Program-made: the position numbers and the translations under genes | Notes under the pieces: generated by a model | What the model was told of the DNA's origin: nothing | Databases searched by the model: none | The model's input: only the letters and a program-made list of their open reading frames with translations | Assembly (NCBI RefSeq): GCF_036967205.1 | Contig: NZ_CP146022.1 | Location: forward strand, 1,984,001 to 2,048,000 | DNA length: 64,000 bases | Source: Streptomyces sp. Q6 | GTDB lineage: Bacteria > Actinomycetota > Actinomycetes > Streptomycetales > Streptomycetaceae | Direction: 5' to 3' | In this document: positions 17,326 to 26,322 of the stretch, piece after piece | How the letters are laid out: every line of letters begins with the position of its first letter | Position numbering within the stretch: the stretch's first letter is position 1

Positions 17326-19293
17326 TCAGTGGCGCTGCGGGGCCCAGCCGTCGGTGCCGCCCAGGTAGTCGGCGACGGTGTGGCCGGCCGCGTCCGCGTC
17401 GCTCAGCTGCGGCCGGTCGGCGGTGACGTCGGCGCCGGGGCCCGAGGTGCGGTACTCGCTGAAGCGGGCGTCGCGCCAGGAGAAACCGCTCATGTCGGTC
17501 CACGGCGACGCCTTGATCGCGGCGGGGAGTTCGGTGTCCCGGATCAGGACCTGGGCGACGGCGTCGGGATCGCCGCCGGGGTGCCAGGGCCGGCCGAGGT
17601 GGAAGGTCCCGGCGGGCGCGTCGCTCACGATGCGGGAGTCGGTGATCAGAAAGCCGTACGGGTTCTCCTTCCAGGTCGAAGCGGCCGTGATGTAGCCGTT
17701 GTTGGTGTCCGAGCCGCGGCTGAGCGCCTTGATCACGGAGCGCTCGATCACCGTGGTGGCGCGGCCGTAGATGAAGTCGACGTCGCCTTCGATGTACGCG
17801 TCGCGGACGTAGACGCGCGCGATCTGCTTCAGCTTGGGGCTGTCGGTCATCAGGGTGTCCTGGTTGCCCAGGAAGGCCGTGTCCTCGAAGACGATGCGGT
17901 CGCCGGTCGTCTTCATGGCGAGGGCCTGCTCGCCGCTGAGTTCGTGCGCCGCCTCGTCGAAGTCGTTGCTGAAGGTGAGGTGGCGCGCCGTCACGTCGTT
18001 CGCGGCGATCCGGACCGTGGCGCTCCCCGTGGAGCCTCCGTACGCGGCCGGTGTGTCGAAGACGATGACGGTGTCGGACCGGTCGTGTCCAGTCCCGCGC
18101 AGATCAATTTTCGGCTTCGACGCGGGGATGTAGACCTTCTCGCGGTACGTGCCCGGGGCGACGGCCACGGTGATCCGCCCGTCGTTGCCCTCGGGGACGG
18201 CGTCGATCGCCGCCTGCACCGTCGGGTAGTCGCCGGGGACGCTCAGGGTCGTGCTCGTGCCGATCGTCCGCTGCGGCCCCGAGAACCGCTCGACCAGCGC
18301 GGGCACGGCCGCCGCCGGGTCCAGGCGGTACGCGTAGAAGTCCCGCGGCGCGAACGCCGTCCCCCAGGCGTCGGTGCGCCCGGTGGTGTTCTTCAGGATG
18401 GAGCCGCGCTGCACCAACTCGGCCGTGGCGTCGGCCTGGTAGGGGTGCTGGACGCTGTCGTAGTAGCTGTTCTCGATGACCATCTTGGTCTTGCCGCGGG
18501 ACCAGTTCCCGTACGTCCATACGGGGTCGCCGGGGTCGGCCTGGGCCGTCAGATAGTTGTTGTAGAGGTGTGCGTAGGCGCAGTTGTCGGCGGACGGGTT
18601 GCGCTGTTTCGTGCCGCTGAACCAGTTGTGGTCGATGGTGATCTTCGTGACGACGTTCGGGGTCCAGCCGATGCCGAACGTCTTGTTGTTGTTCTCGAAG
18701 CGGTTGTCGGAGACGGTGATGTAGTCGCTGTCCTTGCGGATGTCGAGCTGGCCGTCGCAGATGTTCGAGAAGCGGTTGTGGTCGATCCAGACGTGGTCGG
18801 CGGTGTCCATCTGGACGCCGTCGAAGTCGGTGTCCTTGCAGTCCCAGTTGCCCGCGACCGCCGAGTCGCGGATCGTCAGGTTGCGGATGATGACGTTGCT
18901 CGTGCCGGGGTTCAGGTGCAGTTCGCCCTGGACGAGTTCGCCCCGGGTGCCGACGCCGACGATCGTCTTGTCCGAGGCCACGACGACGTTCGCGCCGAAC
19001 GGCTCGGCCGTGATCGTGGCGGCCACCCGGATGATGTACGGCTCCGGGGCGGCGGCGTACTTCTCCAGGTCGGCCTGGGTGGTGACCGTGACCACCTTGC
19101 CGCCGGCCCCGCCGGTGGTGCCTCCGGCGAGCGCGGCGAAACCGTGCGGGGTGGCGGAGAGCCGGTCGGGCGGCGCGGCGGGCTGCGCGGCGTGCCCGGC
19201 GGGGGCGGGTCCGGCGATCCCGAGTCCGACGGCGGTACCGAGCGCGAGAAGGACGGCGCGGGTTCTGTGGCGCTTGTTGCGGTGGAGGTGCAT
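17326..19293 (-). CDS. Bifunctional secreted pectate lyase (PL1) - pectinesterase (CE8) fusion
   Basis: This 655-residue exported protein joins two pectin enzymes. After a Sec signal (about 1-36), a PL1 domain covers roughly 40-330 with GELVQGELHLNPGTSNVII, VWIDHNRFSN and a calcium-site WDCKDTDFDGVQMD. A CE8 domain covers roughly 345-650 with GEQALAM, LGNQDTL (Asp acid/base), GDVDFIYG (Asp nucleophile) and GRPWHPGG. De-esterification by the second domain makes the substrate of the first, so fusion would couple the steps on one chain. The ATG at 19293 has GGGAG upstream. It lies 32 bases after GH43 and before the binding-protein gene, within the main operon. Confidence 0.93.
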   Translation of the reverse strand: MHLHRNKRHRTRAVLLALGTAVGLGIAGPAPAGHAAQPAAPPDRLSATPHGFAALAGGTTGGAGGKVVTVTTQADLEKYAAAPEPYIIRVAATITAEPFGANVVVASDKTIVGVGTRGELVQGELHLNPGTSNVIIRNLTIRDSAVAGNWDCKDTDFDGVQMDTADHVWIDHNRFSNICDGQLDIRKDSDYITVSDNRFENNNKTFGIGWTPNVVTKITIDHNWFSGTKQRNPSADNCAYAHLYNNYLTAQADPGDPVWTYGNWSRGKTKMVIENSYYDSVQHPYQADATAELVQRGSILKNTTGRTDAWGTAFAPRDFYAYRLDPAAAVPALVERFSGPQRTIGTSTTLSVPGDYPTVQAAIDAVPEGNDGRITVAVAPGTYREKVYIPASKPKIDLRGTGHDRSDTVIVFDTPAAYGGSTGSATVRIAANDVTARHLTFSNDFDEAAHELSGEQALAMKTTGDRIVFEDTAFLGNQDTLMTDSPKLKQIARVYVRDAYIEGDVDFIYGRATTVIERSVIKALSRGSDTNNGYITAASTWKENPYGFLITDSRIVSDAPAGTFHLGRPWHPGGDPDAVAQVLIRDTELPAAIKASPWTDMSGFSWRDARFSEYRTSGPGADVTADRPQLSDADAAGHTVADYLGGTDGWAPQRH

Positions 19294-19325
19294 CGTTGCG
19301 GCTCCCAACAGGCGTGCGGGTGGAG

Positions 19326-20876
19326 TCAGTTGTCGGTGCTGATCCGGAAGTGCGTGAACAGGGCGGTACCGGCCTGCGACTCACCGGTCGGCGCGGCGGC
19401 GAACAGGCCGAGCAGCGCGCCGACCCAGCGCCACGGCAGTGCCGTGAACACCTGGCCCGAGGGCCGGAATCCGTCGCCGGTGTCGGCGGAGAAGCGGCAG
19501 CGGGCTCCGTCGGCGATGTCGATGCGCAGGCGCGCCGTCCCGTGGGGCGCCTCGCGCGAGTGGGCGGCGTCGCGTTCCTGTTCGGCGGTGAGTTCGGCGA
19601 ACCGGTGCACCAGGTGGGTGCTGCCGTCGGTGCCGCGCTCCAGACCGATCCAGGAGTACGCGTCGCCGAGCACGGTCAACCCGGCCCTGGCGCCGGGTGC
19701 GGTGCCGGTCAGCCGGAGGTCGACCTCGACGCGGGACGGCAGCAGGGGGAGGCGCTGGGTGAGCAGGTGCGGGACGCGGCGCAGGTCGCGCACCCCGTCG
19801 GCGGAGCGCACGCAGGCCAGCCGGAGTCCGTCCCCGCCGTGCGAACTCGACCACCCGTCACGTGGGTTGGCGGTCCACTGCCACTGCCTGCCGTGCCGGC
19901 CGCCGGGGAAGTCGTCGTCGGTGGCGGGGGCGGTGGGCGGCTGCGGCGGCAGCGCGGGCTTGGTGTGCACGGTCACCGGGCTGCCGTCGTCGCCCATCAC
20001 CGGCCAGCCCGCGGCGTCCCACCGCATCGGCTGGAGGTGCACGACGCGTCCGTACGGGCCGCGCTGCTGGAAGTGCAGGAACCAGTCCGTGATTCCGTCG
20101 GCCTGAGGAGTGCGCACCCAGCCGCCCTGGTGGGGGCCGTTGACGGCGGTGTCGCCCTGTTCGAGCACGACCCGTTCCTCGTAGGGGCCGAAGAACGAGC
20201 GGGAGCGGAACGCGCCCTGCCAGCCGCTCTCCACGCTCCCGGCGGGGGCGAGGATCCAGAACCAGCCGTCGTGCCGGTACAGCTTGGGTCCTTCGAGGGT
20301 GAACCAGCCGAGGATGCGGTCCCCGTCGATCAACAGCCTTCCCTCGTCGAGGAGTTCGCGTCCGTCGGCGCTCATCCGGTGGCCGGTGAGCCGGTTCTTG
20401 ACGCCGGAGCGGGACCTGGCCCAGGCGTGCACGAGGTACGCCTCGCCGCTCTCCTCGTCCCACAGCGGGCAGGCGTCGATGAGGCCCTTGCCCGCCTTGA
20501 CGAGGTGCGGCGCCGTCCACGGGCCCCTGATGGAGGGGGAGTTGATCTGGAAGACGCCGTGGTCGGGGTCGCCCCAGAAGATCCAGAACCGGCCGTCGTG
20601 GTGGCGGATCGACGGTGCCCACACGCCGCAGTCGTGGCGCGGGCTCGCGAACGCCTCGGCGGGCTCGAGGCGGTCCAGGGCGTGCCCGATCAGCGTCCAG
20701 TTGACGAGGTCGCGGGAGTGCAGGAGCGGCAGCCCCGGCACCCGGCCGAAGCTGGACGCGGTGAGGTAGAAGTCGTCGCCGACGCGGACCACGTCGGGGT
20801 CGGACCAGTCGGCGGGCAGGATCGGGTTGCGGTAGGTCCCGTCGCCCAGGTCACCTGTCCTGTGGGCCGTGGTCAT
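19326..20876 (-). CDS. GH43-family glycoside hydrolase with C-terminal beta-sandwich domain
   Basis: A 516-residue protein with no signal peptide, so probably cytoplasmic. The five-bladed propeller begins NPILPADWSDPDVVRVGDDF, where the early Asp is the expected general base. Later come WAPSIRHHDGRFWIFWGDPD and LEGPKLYRHDGWFWILAP, where Glu fits the proton donor. Residues from about 320 form a concanavalin-like domain seen in GH43 beta-xylosidases and arabinofuranosidases. It likely trims arabinose or xylose from imported pectin side-chain fragments; exact linkage cannot be read. Its ATG overlaps the stop of the DUF6807 gene (ATGA), and the PL1-CE8 gene follows. Confidence 0.9.
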   Translation of the reverse strand: MTTAHRTGDLGDGTYRNPILPADWSDPDVVRVGDDFYLTASSFGRVPGLPLLHSRDLVNWTLIGHALDRLEPAEAFASPRHDCGVWAPSIRHHDGRFWIFWGDPDHGVFQINSPSIRGPWTAPHLVKAGKGLIDACPLWDEESGEAYLVHAWARSRSGVKNRLTGHRMSADGRELLDEGRLLIDGDRILGWFTLEGPKLYRHDGWFWILAPAGSVESGWQGAFRSRSFFGPYEERVVLEQGDTAVNGPHQGGWVRTPQADGITDWFLHFQQRGPYGRVVHLQPMRWDAAGWPVMGDDGSPVTVHTKPALPPQPPTAPATDDDFPGGRHGRQWQWTANPRDGWSSSHGGDGLRLACVRSADGVRDLRRVPHLLTQRLPLLPSRVEVDLRLTGTAPGARAGLTVLGDAYSWIGLERGTDGSTHLVHRFAELTAEQERDAAHSREAPHGTARLRIDIADGARCRFSADTGDGFRPSGQVFTALPWRWVGALLGLFAAAPTGESQAGTALFTHFRISTDN

Positions 20877-21791
20877 GCGGTCACCGCCTTGCGTACGAGG
20901 GTCTCGGCGCGGGCCCGGTCGAGCCGGCCGTCGGCGACGACCGTGACGAGACGGCGTACGGCGGTGTCGCCGGGGCCGATCGCCAGGCGGTCCGCGGAGG
21001 CGAGGGAGGAGCCGACGCCCGGGTACTCGCCGGTGCGCACGAACCACGGGTCGCGGCGGGTCTCGGCGGTGGCGCCGGCGAAGACCAGGGTCCAGGTCTC
21101 CCCGCCATCGCGAGCCAGGCGGCGGTACGGCCGTGCGCGGCGGGCTCACCCGCGGCGGCGGCCGTGCCGTCCGCTCCCGGGGACGGCCTCCGGGCTCCCG
21201 GCCGTCGGCCGGTCCGTTCGCGCTGAAGACCGTCGGGGGCGCGGTCTCCTTGGGGGCGCGCCAGAAGAACCCGCCGTAGGCGGCGCCGGGCCTGCCGTTG
21301 GTGGCCGGGCTGCCGATGGTCAGCTCCTCGGCCGCCGGGTTGGTGAGCGCGAAGGTGAGGTCCAACGCCCAGGCGTCGTCGGTGAGCCGGGTCGCGGCGA
21401 CGGTGCGGCGCTCCCGCAGCAGCAGCCGTCCGTCGGCGATCCACTCCAGGTCCTCGACGAACCCGTCCGGATCGCACAGCTTGAACTCGCGGTGGCGCTG
21501 CTCCCCGTGGTTGTCGAGCTCGGTGGGGCCCTGGTCGCGGACGTAGGTGCGGCCGCCCCAGAAGTTGTGTCCGGCGACGTCCGGCACGGCGACGCTCACC
21601 CCGAGGTGGTGCCGGTGGTCGGCGGGGGCGAACTCGGTGACGGGGGTGCCGGCCAGGGTGGTGACCGGGTGGAGGTAGGGGCGCGGCGACAGCCGGAGCG
21701 CGGCTTCGTCGGCGTGCGCGGGGATCTCGTAGCGGGCGACGGGGCGGCCGGCGCAGCTCAGGGTCAGGGGTGCGGTGGCGAGGCGGTTCAC
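20873..21791 (-). pseudogene. DUF6807 (PmoA-like) family protein, frame broken twice (near 21180 and 21110)
   Basis: The GTG at 21791 overlaps the stop of the oxidoreductase gene (GTGA). The first 200 residues read normally, with HRHHLGVSVAVPDVAGHNFW and SPATNGRPGAAYGGFFWRAP typical of this family. The frame is then lost twice. One base added in the CCCC/GGGG run at 21179-21182 and one near 21108-21114 gives about 306 residues ending DPWFVRTGEYPG...LVRKAVTA, and the stop then overlaps the GH43 start exactly (ATGA). Both ends being perfectly coupled argues that the gene is intact in the cell. The family is often found with sugar-degradation genes; its reaction is not established, so the name is by similarity only. 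Confidence 0.8.
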
Positions 21792-22981
21792 GATGCGGCC
21801 TCCAGTCCTTGCCGGGCCCAGAACGCTCCGAGCCCGGTGTAGCCGGTGAGGGTGTCGGCGCTGGCGGCGACGAGTCCGTCGATGCCGTGCACGACGCGGC
21901 GGACGGTGCCGTCCCGGTCGCCGGGCAGCGCGCTCCACGCCTCGGCCGGCAGCGCGAGCGGGTCGGGGGCGCGTCGAATCGCTTCGACGACCCGCATGAA
22001 GGCGCCGGTCGTGGCGGGGGTGACGAGGAGCGGTGTCGCGCCGTCGGTGGCGAGGTGGTCGAGGAGGTTCTCCAGGAGGTCCGTGCGCCCGTGGACGGTC
22101 TCCTCGGGGCCGTGTCCGGCGCGCTGCACGAGGACGCGGTCCTGCTTGTACCAGAAGGTGATCCGGCCGCGGCTGCCGTGCACGACGACGTACGGCTCGT
22201 CGGGCCGCTCGGCGCACAGCGTGGCGGCGACGGTGATCCGGGAGCCGTGGCGCGTGCCGAGTTCGACGTACGAGGTGTCGTCGGCCTCGATGGCGTTGGC
22301 ACGGAACAGTTCGGTGCGGATGTCGGTGAGGTCGTCGGCGCCGGTCGCCCCGTCGAGGGCGAGGGCGGTGGCGACGGCGTGGGCGAGGGGGTTGGTGAGC
22401 ACGCCGTCGAGGACGTCGCTGCCGTCGTCGAAGCGGCGGCGCCCGGCCCAGGGGGCGCGCCGGTAGTAGGCCTCGTCGCGGGCCCAGGCTCCGGCGGCGC
22501 CGATGCCGAGCGGCTCGCCGATGAGGCCGTCGCGCACGAGGGCCCGGATGTGGGGCACGGCGTGCGAGCCGAGGGACTGGAAGCCGATCTGGCAGGCGAT
22601 CCCCGCCGCGGCCACCCCGTCGGCCATCCGCCGGTACTCCCCGTACGAGGGGGCGGGCGGCTTCTCCAGGAGCAGGTGGACGCCGCGCTCCGCGGCGATC
22701 AGGGCCAGGTCGGTGTGGGTGGGGATCGGGGTGCAGACGATCGCGACGCGGGCGCCGGTGGTGTCGAGGAGCGCGCCGAGGTCGGCGGACTGGGCGACGC
22801 CGGTGAAGCCGGCCGACTCCTCGTCGGTCAGCGGCGTCAGCTCGCACACGCCGGCGAGCGTGACGCGGCCCGCGTCGGCGAGGCGGCGGAGGTTGGCGAG
22901 GTGCCAGCGGCCGTGTCCGCGGGCGCCGGCGAGGACGACCGGGACGGGTGCGGTGCCGGCTCCGGTGACGGGCGTACTCAT
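21788..22981 (-). CDS. Gfo/Idh/MocA-family NAD(P)-dependent oxidoreductase
   Basis: A 397-residue cytoplasmic protein. The N-terminal Rossmann fold starts VPVVLAGARGHGRWHLANL, and the family EKP motif occurs as LLLEKPPAPSYGEYRRM near residue 110, where Lys usually acts in catalysis. The C-terminal two-thirds is the substrate and oligomer domain. Such enzymes oxidise or epimerise sugars or sugar acids; here a pectin-derived sugar is likely, since the gene is coupled on both sides (ATGA with the PL1 gene, GTGA with the DUF6807 gene). The gene also carries an 18-bp near-palindrome at 21972-21989. The specific substrate cannot be assigned. Confidence 0.88.
   Translation of the reverse strand: MSTPVTGAGTAPVPVVLAGARGHGRWHLANLRRLADAGRVTLAGVCELTPLTDEESAGFTGVAQSADLGALLDTTGARVAIVCTPIPTHTDLALIAAERGVHLLLEKPPAPSYGEYRRMADGVAAAGIACQIGFQSLGSHAVPHIRALVRDGLIGEPLGIGAAGAWARDEAYYRRAPWAGRRRFDDGSDVLDGVLTNPLAHAVATALALDGATGADDLTDIRTELFRANAIEADDTSYVELGTRHGSRITVAATLCAERPDEPYVVVHGSRGRITFWYKQDRVLVQRAGHGPEETVHGRTDLLENLLDHLATDGATPLLVTPATTGAFMRVVEAIRRAPDPLALPAEAWSALPGDRDGTVRRVVHGIDGLVAASADTLTGYTGLGAFWARQGLEAAS
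21972..21989. promoter_or_regulatory. Intragenic palindrome CGTCGAATCGCTTCGACG
   Basis: This 18-base sequence pairs in all positions but one inner pair. It shares the 14-mer pattern TCGAANCGCTTCGA with the perfect palindrome at 28270-28287 in the same gene run. It resembles LacI-type operators, but binding is inferred. Confidence 0.35.
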
Positions 22982-24312
22982 CGGATCCTCCCCGTCCCCG
23001 CGCCGCGCGCCACGTCCTTGTCGGCCTGCGCGGCGCTGCTGATCGGGCCGTGCAGCGAGGGTGACGGGGTCCAGCCGACGTCCGTCGTCAGATCGCGCTC
23101 GCTGCCGGAGTTGTAGGCGTTGTAGATGGTCACCAGGTCGACGGGGTAGCCGTTGAAGAGGGTGCCCTCGGCGTGCAGCGCGGTGCCGTTCCAGCTCTTG
23201 ACGAGGTCGGCGGCCTCGACGTACGAGGGCGTGGTGAAGGCGTTGTTCTCGGCGTGGATCCGCGACTCGGTGGAGACGCCGACGCTGTAGCGGTGGTCGT
23301 GGGCGTCGGCCGGGACGACGTACCGGTTGTTGTAGAGGTGGACCTGGCCGAAGCGGACGCGCGGGGCGCGCTGCACGATGCCCTCGAACGCGTTGTGGTG
23401 CAGGGTGACGCGGAGCTTGCCGCGGTCGCCGGTGACACCGTCGCCGTTGCCGATGAGCATCGCCTTGTCGTGGCCGACGAGCCGGCTCCAGGAGACGGTG
23501 ACCAGGTCGGAGCCGTTGGTGATGTCGATGAGGCCGTCGTGGCGCAGGTAGTTGCGGCCGAAGTAGGTGGGCTCGTCCTCGTCCGGGTGGCCTTCGTCGG
23601 AGGCGGTGACGTGGTCGACCCACACGTGGGTGGCGCCCTTGAGCCACAGCGTGTCGTAGGCGGTCTTCCAGTCACCGAGGCCGCCGGTGTTGGGCTGCCA
23701 GACGGGGAAGCAGTCGTAGGCGTCGCGCAGGTCGAGGTTGCGGACGATGACGTTGTCGGCGTTGGCGACCTGGAGGCTCGCGCCCTTGAGCACGGCGCCC
23801 GCGCCCAGGCCGACGAGCGTGGTGTTGGAGCCGACCTTGAAGGTGACGCGTTCGGCCTGCCGTGCGGCGGACGCGGCGCGGGCCTCCTCCTGGGGGCCGG
23901 CCGGTCCCGCGCCGCCCCAGGTGCGGGGGTCGTAGGCGGCCAGGTACTTCTTGAGGTCGTAGCCGTCGGTGGCGTAGTCGGCGCAGGACAGGTGCCTGCC
24001 GCGGTCGTCGACGTTGGCGTCGAGGGTGCCCGCGATCTTGATGATCTTCGGGGTGGCGCTGCCGCCGTCGAGGGCGCGGAGCAGTCCGGCGCGGTCGGTG
24101 ACGGTGGTGACGTGGGCGTCGTCGGCCGCGGCGCCGCCGGTGGTGCCGCCGTCGGCCGCGGCCCAGCCGTCGTCGGCGGCCAGGACGTCACGGCTGATGT
24201 CGCGGCCCTGCGCGCCCGCCGATCCGGAGGCGCCGAGCCCGAGGGCCAGCAAGGCGCAGGCGAGGGCGGCCTGGAGGGGGCGGTTGCGTACGGATACCGG
24301 CATGGTTCTCAT
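22978..24312 (-). CDS. Secreted pectate lyase, PL1 family
   Basis: A 444-residue exported protein. The ATG at 24312 overlaps the permease stop (ATGA); a second in-frame ATG three codons later could also serve. After a Sec signal ending near AGA-Q come the PL1 features VGSNTTLVGLGAGAVL, DWKTAYDTLWL, VWVDHVTASDEGHPDEDEP and the catalytic-arginine run VQRAPRVRFGQVHLYNN. It is a close paralogue of the enzyme at 13586-14881. Being encoded between an ABC permease and a cytoplasmic oxidoreductase, all with overlapping ends, it is made together with uptake and catabolism, which links extracellular cutting directly to import. Confidence 0.92.
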   Translation of the reverse strand: MRTMPVSVRNRPLQAALACALLALGLGASGSAGAQGRDISRDVLAADDGWAAADGGTTGGAAADDAHVTTVTDRAGLLRALDGGSATPKIIKIAGTLDANVDDRGRHLSCADYATDGYDLKKYLAAYDPRTWGGAGPAGPQEEARAASAARQAERVTFKVGSNTTLVGLGAGAVLKGASLQVANADNVIVRNLDLRDAYDCFPVWQPNTGGLGDWKTAYDTLWLKGATHVWVDHVTASDEGHPDEDEPTYFGRNYLRHDGLIDITNGSDLVTVSWSRLVGHDKAMLIGNGDGVTGDRGKLRVTLHHNAFEGIVQRAPRVRFGQVHLYNNRYVVPADAHDHRYSVGVSTESRIHAENNAFTTPSYVEAADLVKSWNGTALHAEGTLFNGYPVDLVTIYNAYNSGSERDLTTDVGWTPSPSLHGPISSAAQADKDVARGAGTGRIR

Positions 24313-25235
24313 CCCTTCACCGCCCCGGCGCTGAAGCCCGTGACGAGGTACTTCTGGATGAACGCGAACACGATCACGACGGGGAGCGCGGCGATGACGC
24401 CGCCGGCGGCGAGCGCCCCGAGGTCCACGGAGTCGGCGGAGAGCAGGGTGTTCAGGCCGACCGGGATGGTCTGGAGGTCCTGCTTGGACAGGAACATCAG
24501 GGCGAACAGGAAGTGGTTCCAGCTGTGCACGAAGGCGAAGGAGCCGACGGCGACGAGGCCGGGCCGCAGCATCGGCAGGACGATCGCGCAGAAGGCGCGG
24601 AAGCGTCCGCAGCCGTCGACCCAGGCGGCCTCCTCCAGGGAGTACGGCACGTTCTTGATGAAGTTGCTGAGCAGGATCATCGAGAGCGGCAGCTGGAAGA
24701 CGGTCTCGGCGATGATCACGCTGCCCAGCGAGTTGATCATCTGGATGCCGGCGAACACCTTGAACAGCGGGACGAGCAGCAGGGCGCCCGGGACGAACTG
24801 GGAGCACAGCAGCGCGAGCATGAAGCCCCGCTTGATCCTGAAGTTGAAGCGGGCGAGGGCGTAGCCGCCGGCCAGCGAGACGAGGGTCGTCATGAACAGC
24901 GTGACGACGCCGACGATGAGGCTGTTCTGGAAGAAGACGCCGAAGCTTCGCTCGGTCCACACCTTCTCGAAGTGGTCGAGGGTGATCGGCCAGGGCAGCA
25001 TGCCGGTGGTGCCCGCGGGGCGCAGGGCGAAGAGGATCATCCAGTAGAACGGGACGAGCGTGAAGACGAGGTACACGCCGAGCGGCAGGTAGATCTGCCA
25101 GCGGGGCGCCTCGTCCCAGGCGCGGCGTTCCTTGCGGGTCCGGGCGGGCGTGCCGCCCGGTCCCGCGGGGGTGCCGGTGTGCGCGGCCTGCGGCTTGTCG
25201 GTGACGGCCACGGGTGCCTCCTGGGCGGTGGTCAC
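24309..25235 (-). CDS. Carbohydrate ABC transporter permease, MalG type
   Basis: This 308-residue inner-membrane protein is one half of the sugar channel. After a hydrophilic tail of about 45 residues there are six predicted helices, beginning with YLPLGVYLVFTLVPFYWMIL. The cytoplasmic EAA loop that docks the ATPase is visible as EEAAWVDGCGRFRAFCAIVL. The GTG at 25235 overlaps the stop of the partner permease (GTGA). Together with the other permease and the lipoprotein at 15868 it forms a CUT1-type importer for oligosaccharides, energised by an ATPase not encoded here. Confidence 0.93.
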   Translation of the reverse strand: MTTAQEAPVAVTDKPQAAHTGTPAGPGGTPARTRKERRAWDEAPRWQIYLPLGVYLVFTLVPFYWMILFALRPAGTTGMLPWPITLDHFEKVWTERSFGVFFQNSLIVGVVTLFMTTLVSLAGGYALARFNFRIKRGFMLALLCSQFVPGALLLVPLFKVFAGIQMINSLGSVIIAETVFQLPLSMILLSNFIKNVPYSLEEAAWVDGCGRFRAFCAIVLPMLRPGLVAVGSFAFVHSWNHFLFALMFLSKQDLQTIPVGLNTLLSADSVDLGALAAGGVIAALPVVIVFAFIQKYLVTGFSAGAVKG

Positions 25236-26179
25236 TTGTCGTCGCCCCCGAACTTGCTGAGCCGGAGGTAGAGGATCGAACAGAAGAGGAGGATCACGAA
25301 GGCCACGGTGGTCAGGGCCGAGGCGTAGCCGAAGTCGTGTGCGTCGACGGAGATGTTGGCGATGTACAGCGGGAGTGTCGTGGTCTGTCCCGCGGGGCCG
25401 CCGCCGGTGAGGGTGTAGAGCAGGTCGACGTTGTTGAACTCCCACACCATGCGCAGCAGCGTGGCGAGGACGATCGCGTCCTTCAGGTGCGGCAGCGTGA
25501 TGTGGAAGAACTGCTGGAGGCGCGAGGCGCCGTCGACCTCGGCGGCCTCGTACAGGTCCTTCGAGACCGTTTGCAGGTCGGCGAGGATGAGGATCGCGAA
25601 GAAGGGGACACCGCGCCACAGGTCCGCGACGACGGCCGCGGAGAAGACGGTGTTCGGGTCGGAGAGCCAGCTGGAGCCGTACTCGGCGAGGCCCATGTCC
25701 GCGAGGTAACGGGTGATGCCGGTCTGGGAGTTGTAGAGCAGCACCCAGATGGCGCTGGTGAGGACGCCGGAGACGGCCCAGGGTGAGAACACCATGGCGC
25801 GCGACAGGGCGCGGCCGACGAACGTCTGGTTGACGATGAGGGCGAGCGCGAGGCCGAAGAGCAGCTGGAGGCCGACCTCGACGACGACCCACTTGCCGCT
25901 GAAGGCGAGCGTGGACCAGAACTGGTCGTCCTCGGTGAAGATCCGGGTGAAGTTGTCCCAGCCGGCGAATCCGTTGCGCCAGGGCTTGGTCGGGTTCTCG
26001 TTCTGGAACGCCGTGTAGAAGACGTTCAGTACGGGATACGCGATGAAGCCGAGCATGAGGAGCCCGGCCGGCGCGATGAGCAGGTAGGGCAGCTTCTTCG
26101 GTGTGGCCGAGCGGCGCTTGCGCGCGTTCGGCGGTCCCTCGGGCCTTGGTGCTTTGGCCACGGCGGTGGTCGTTGCCAT
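25232..26179 (-). CDS. Sugar ABC transporter permease, MalF type
   Basis: A 315-residue membrane protein with a basic N-terminus (KKLPYLLIAPAGLLMLGFI begins the first helix) and six helices. The ATPase-contact EAA loop reads YEAAEVDGASRLQQFFHITL. It pairs with the MalG-type permease whose GTG overlaps its stop. It starts 143 bases after the dehydratase gene, with a hairpin in that gap, so a fresh promoter for the transport and lyase genes may lie at 26180-26290; a CGAAAGTCGTTCG motif sits there at 26269-26281. Likely cargo is a pectin-derived oligosaccharide, from context only. Confidence 0.93.
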   Translation of the reverse strand: MATTTAVAKAPRPEGPPNARKRRSATPKKLPYLLIAPAGLLMLGFIAYPVLNVFYTAFQNENPTKPWRNGFAGWDNFTRIFTEDDQFWSTLAFSGKWVVVEVGLQLLFGLALALIVNQTFVGRALSRAMVFSPWAVSGVLTSAIWVLLYNSQTGITRYLADMGLAEYGSSWLSDPNTVFSAAVVADLWRGVPFFAILILADLQTVSKDLYEAAEVDGASRLQQFFHITLPHLKDAIVLATLLRMVWEFNNVDLLYTLTGGGPAGQTTTLPLYIANISVDAHDFGYASALTTVAFVILLFCSILYLRLSKFGGDDK

Positions 26180-26292
26180 GGTCGGCTCTCCGTTCGTACG
26201 GGGTGGGGCGGAGGGGAGGTCGGGTGGTGTGCGCGTGCAGGGGGTGAAGGTCCCGCCCCCATCCCCGAAAGTCGTTCGAGATGTCGGACAGG

Positions 26293-26316
26293 GGGCGCCG
26301 GGACGGTCCGGTGCCC
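26293..26316 (-). terminator. Hairpin after the dehydratase gene
   Basis: GGGCGCCGG (26293-26301) pairs with CCGGTGCCC (26308-26316) with one G-U pair and a 6-base loop, 6 bases beyond the dehydratase stop. Confidence 0.55.
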
Positions 26317-26322
26317 TTGCGG

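Noticed and set aside
15385-20106. A plus-strand open frame of more than 1500 codons
   Set aside because: It covers four well-supported minus-strand genes (CE12, binding protein, PL1-CE8, GH43) and has no recognisable domain.
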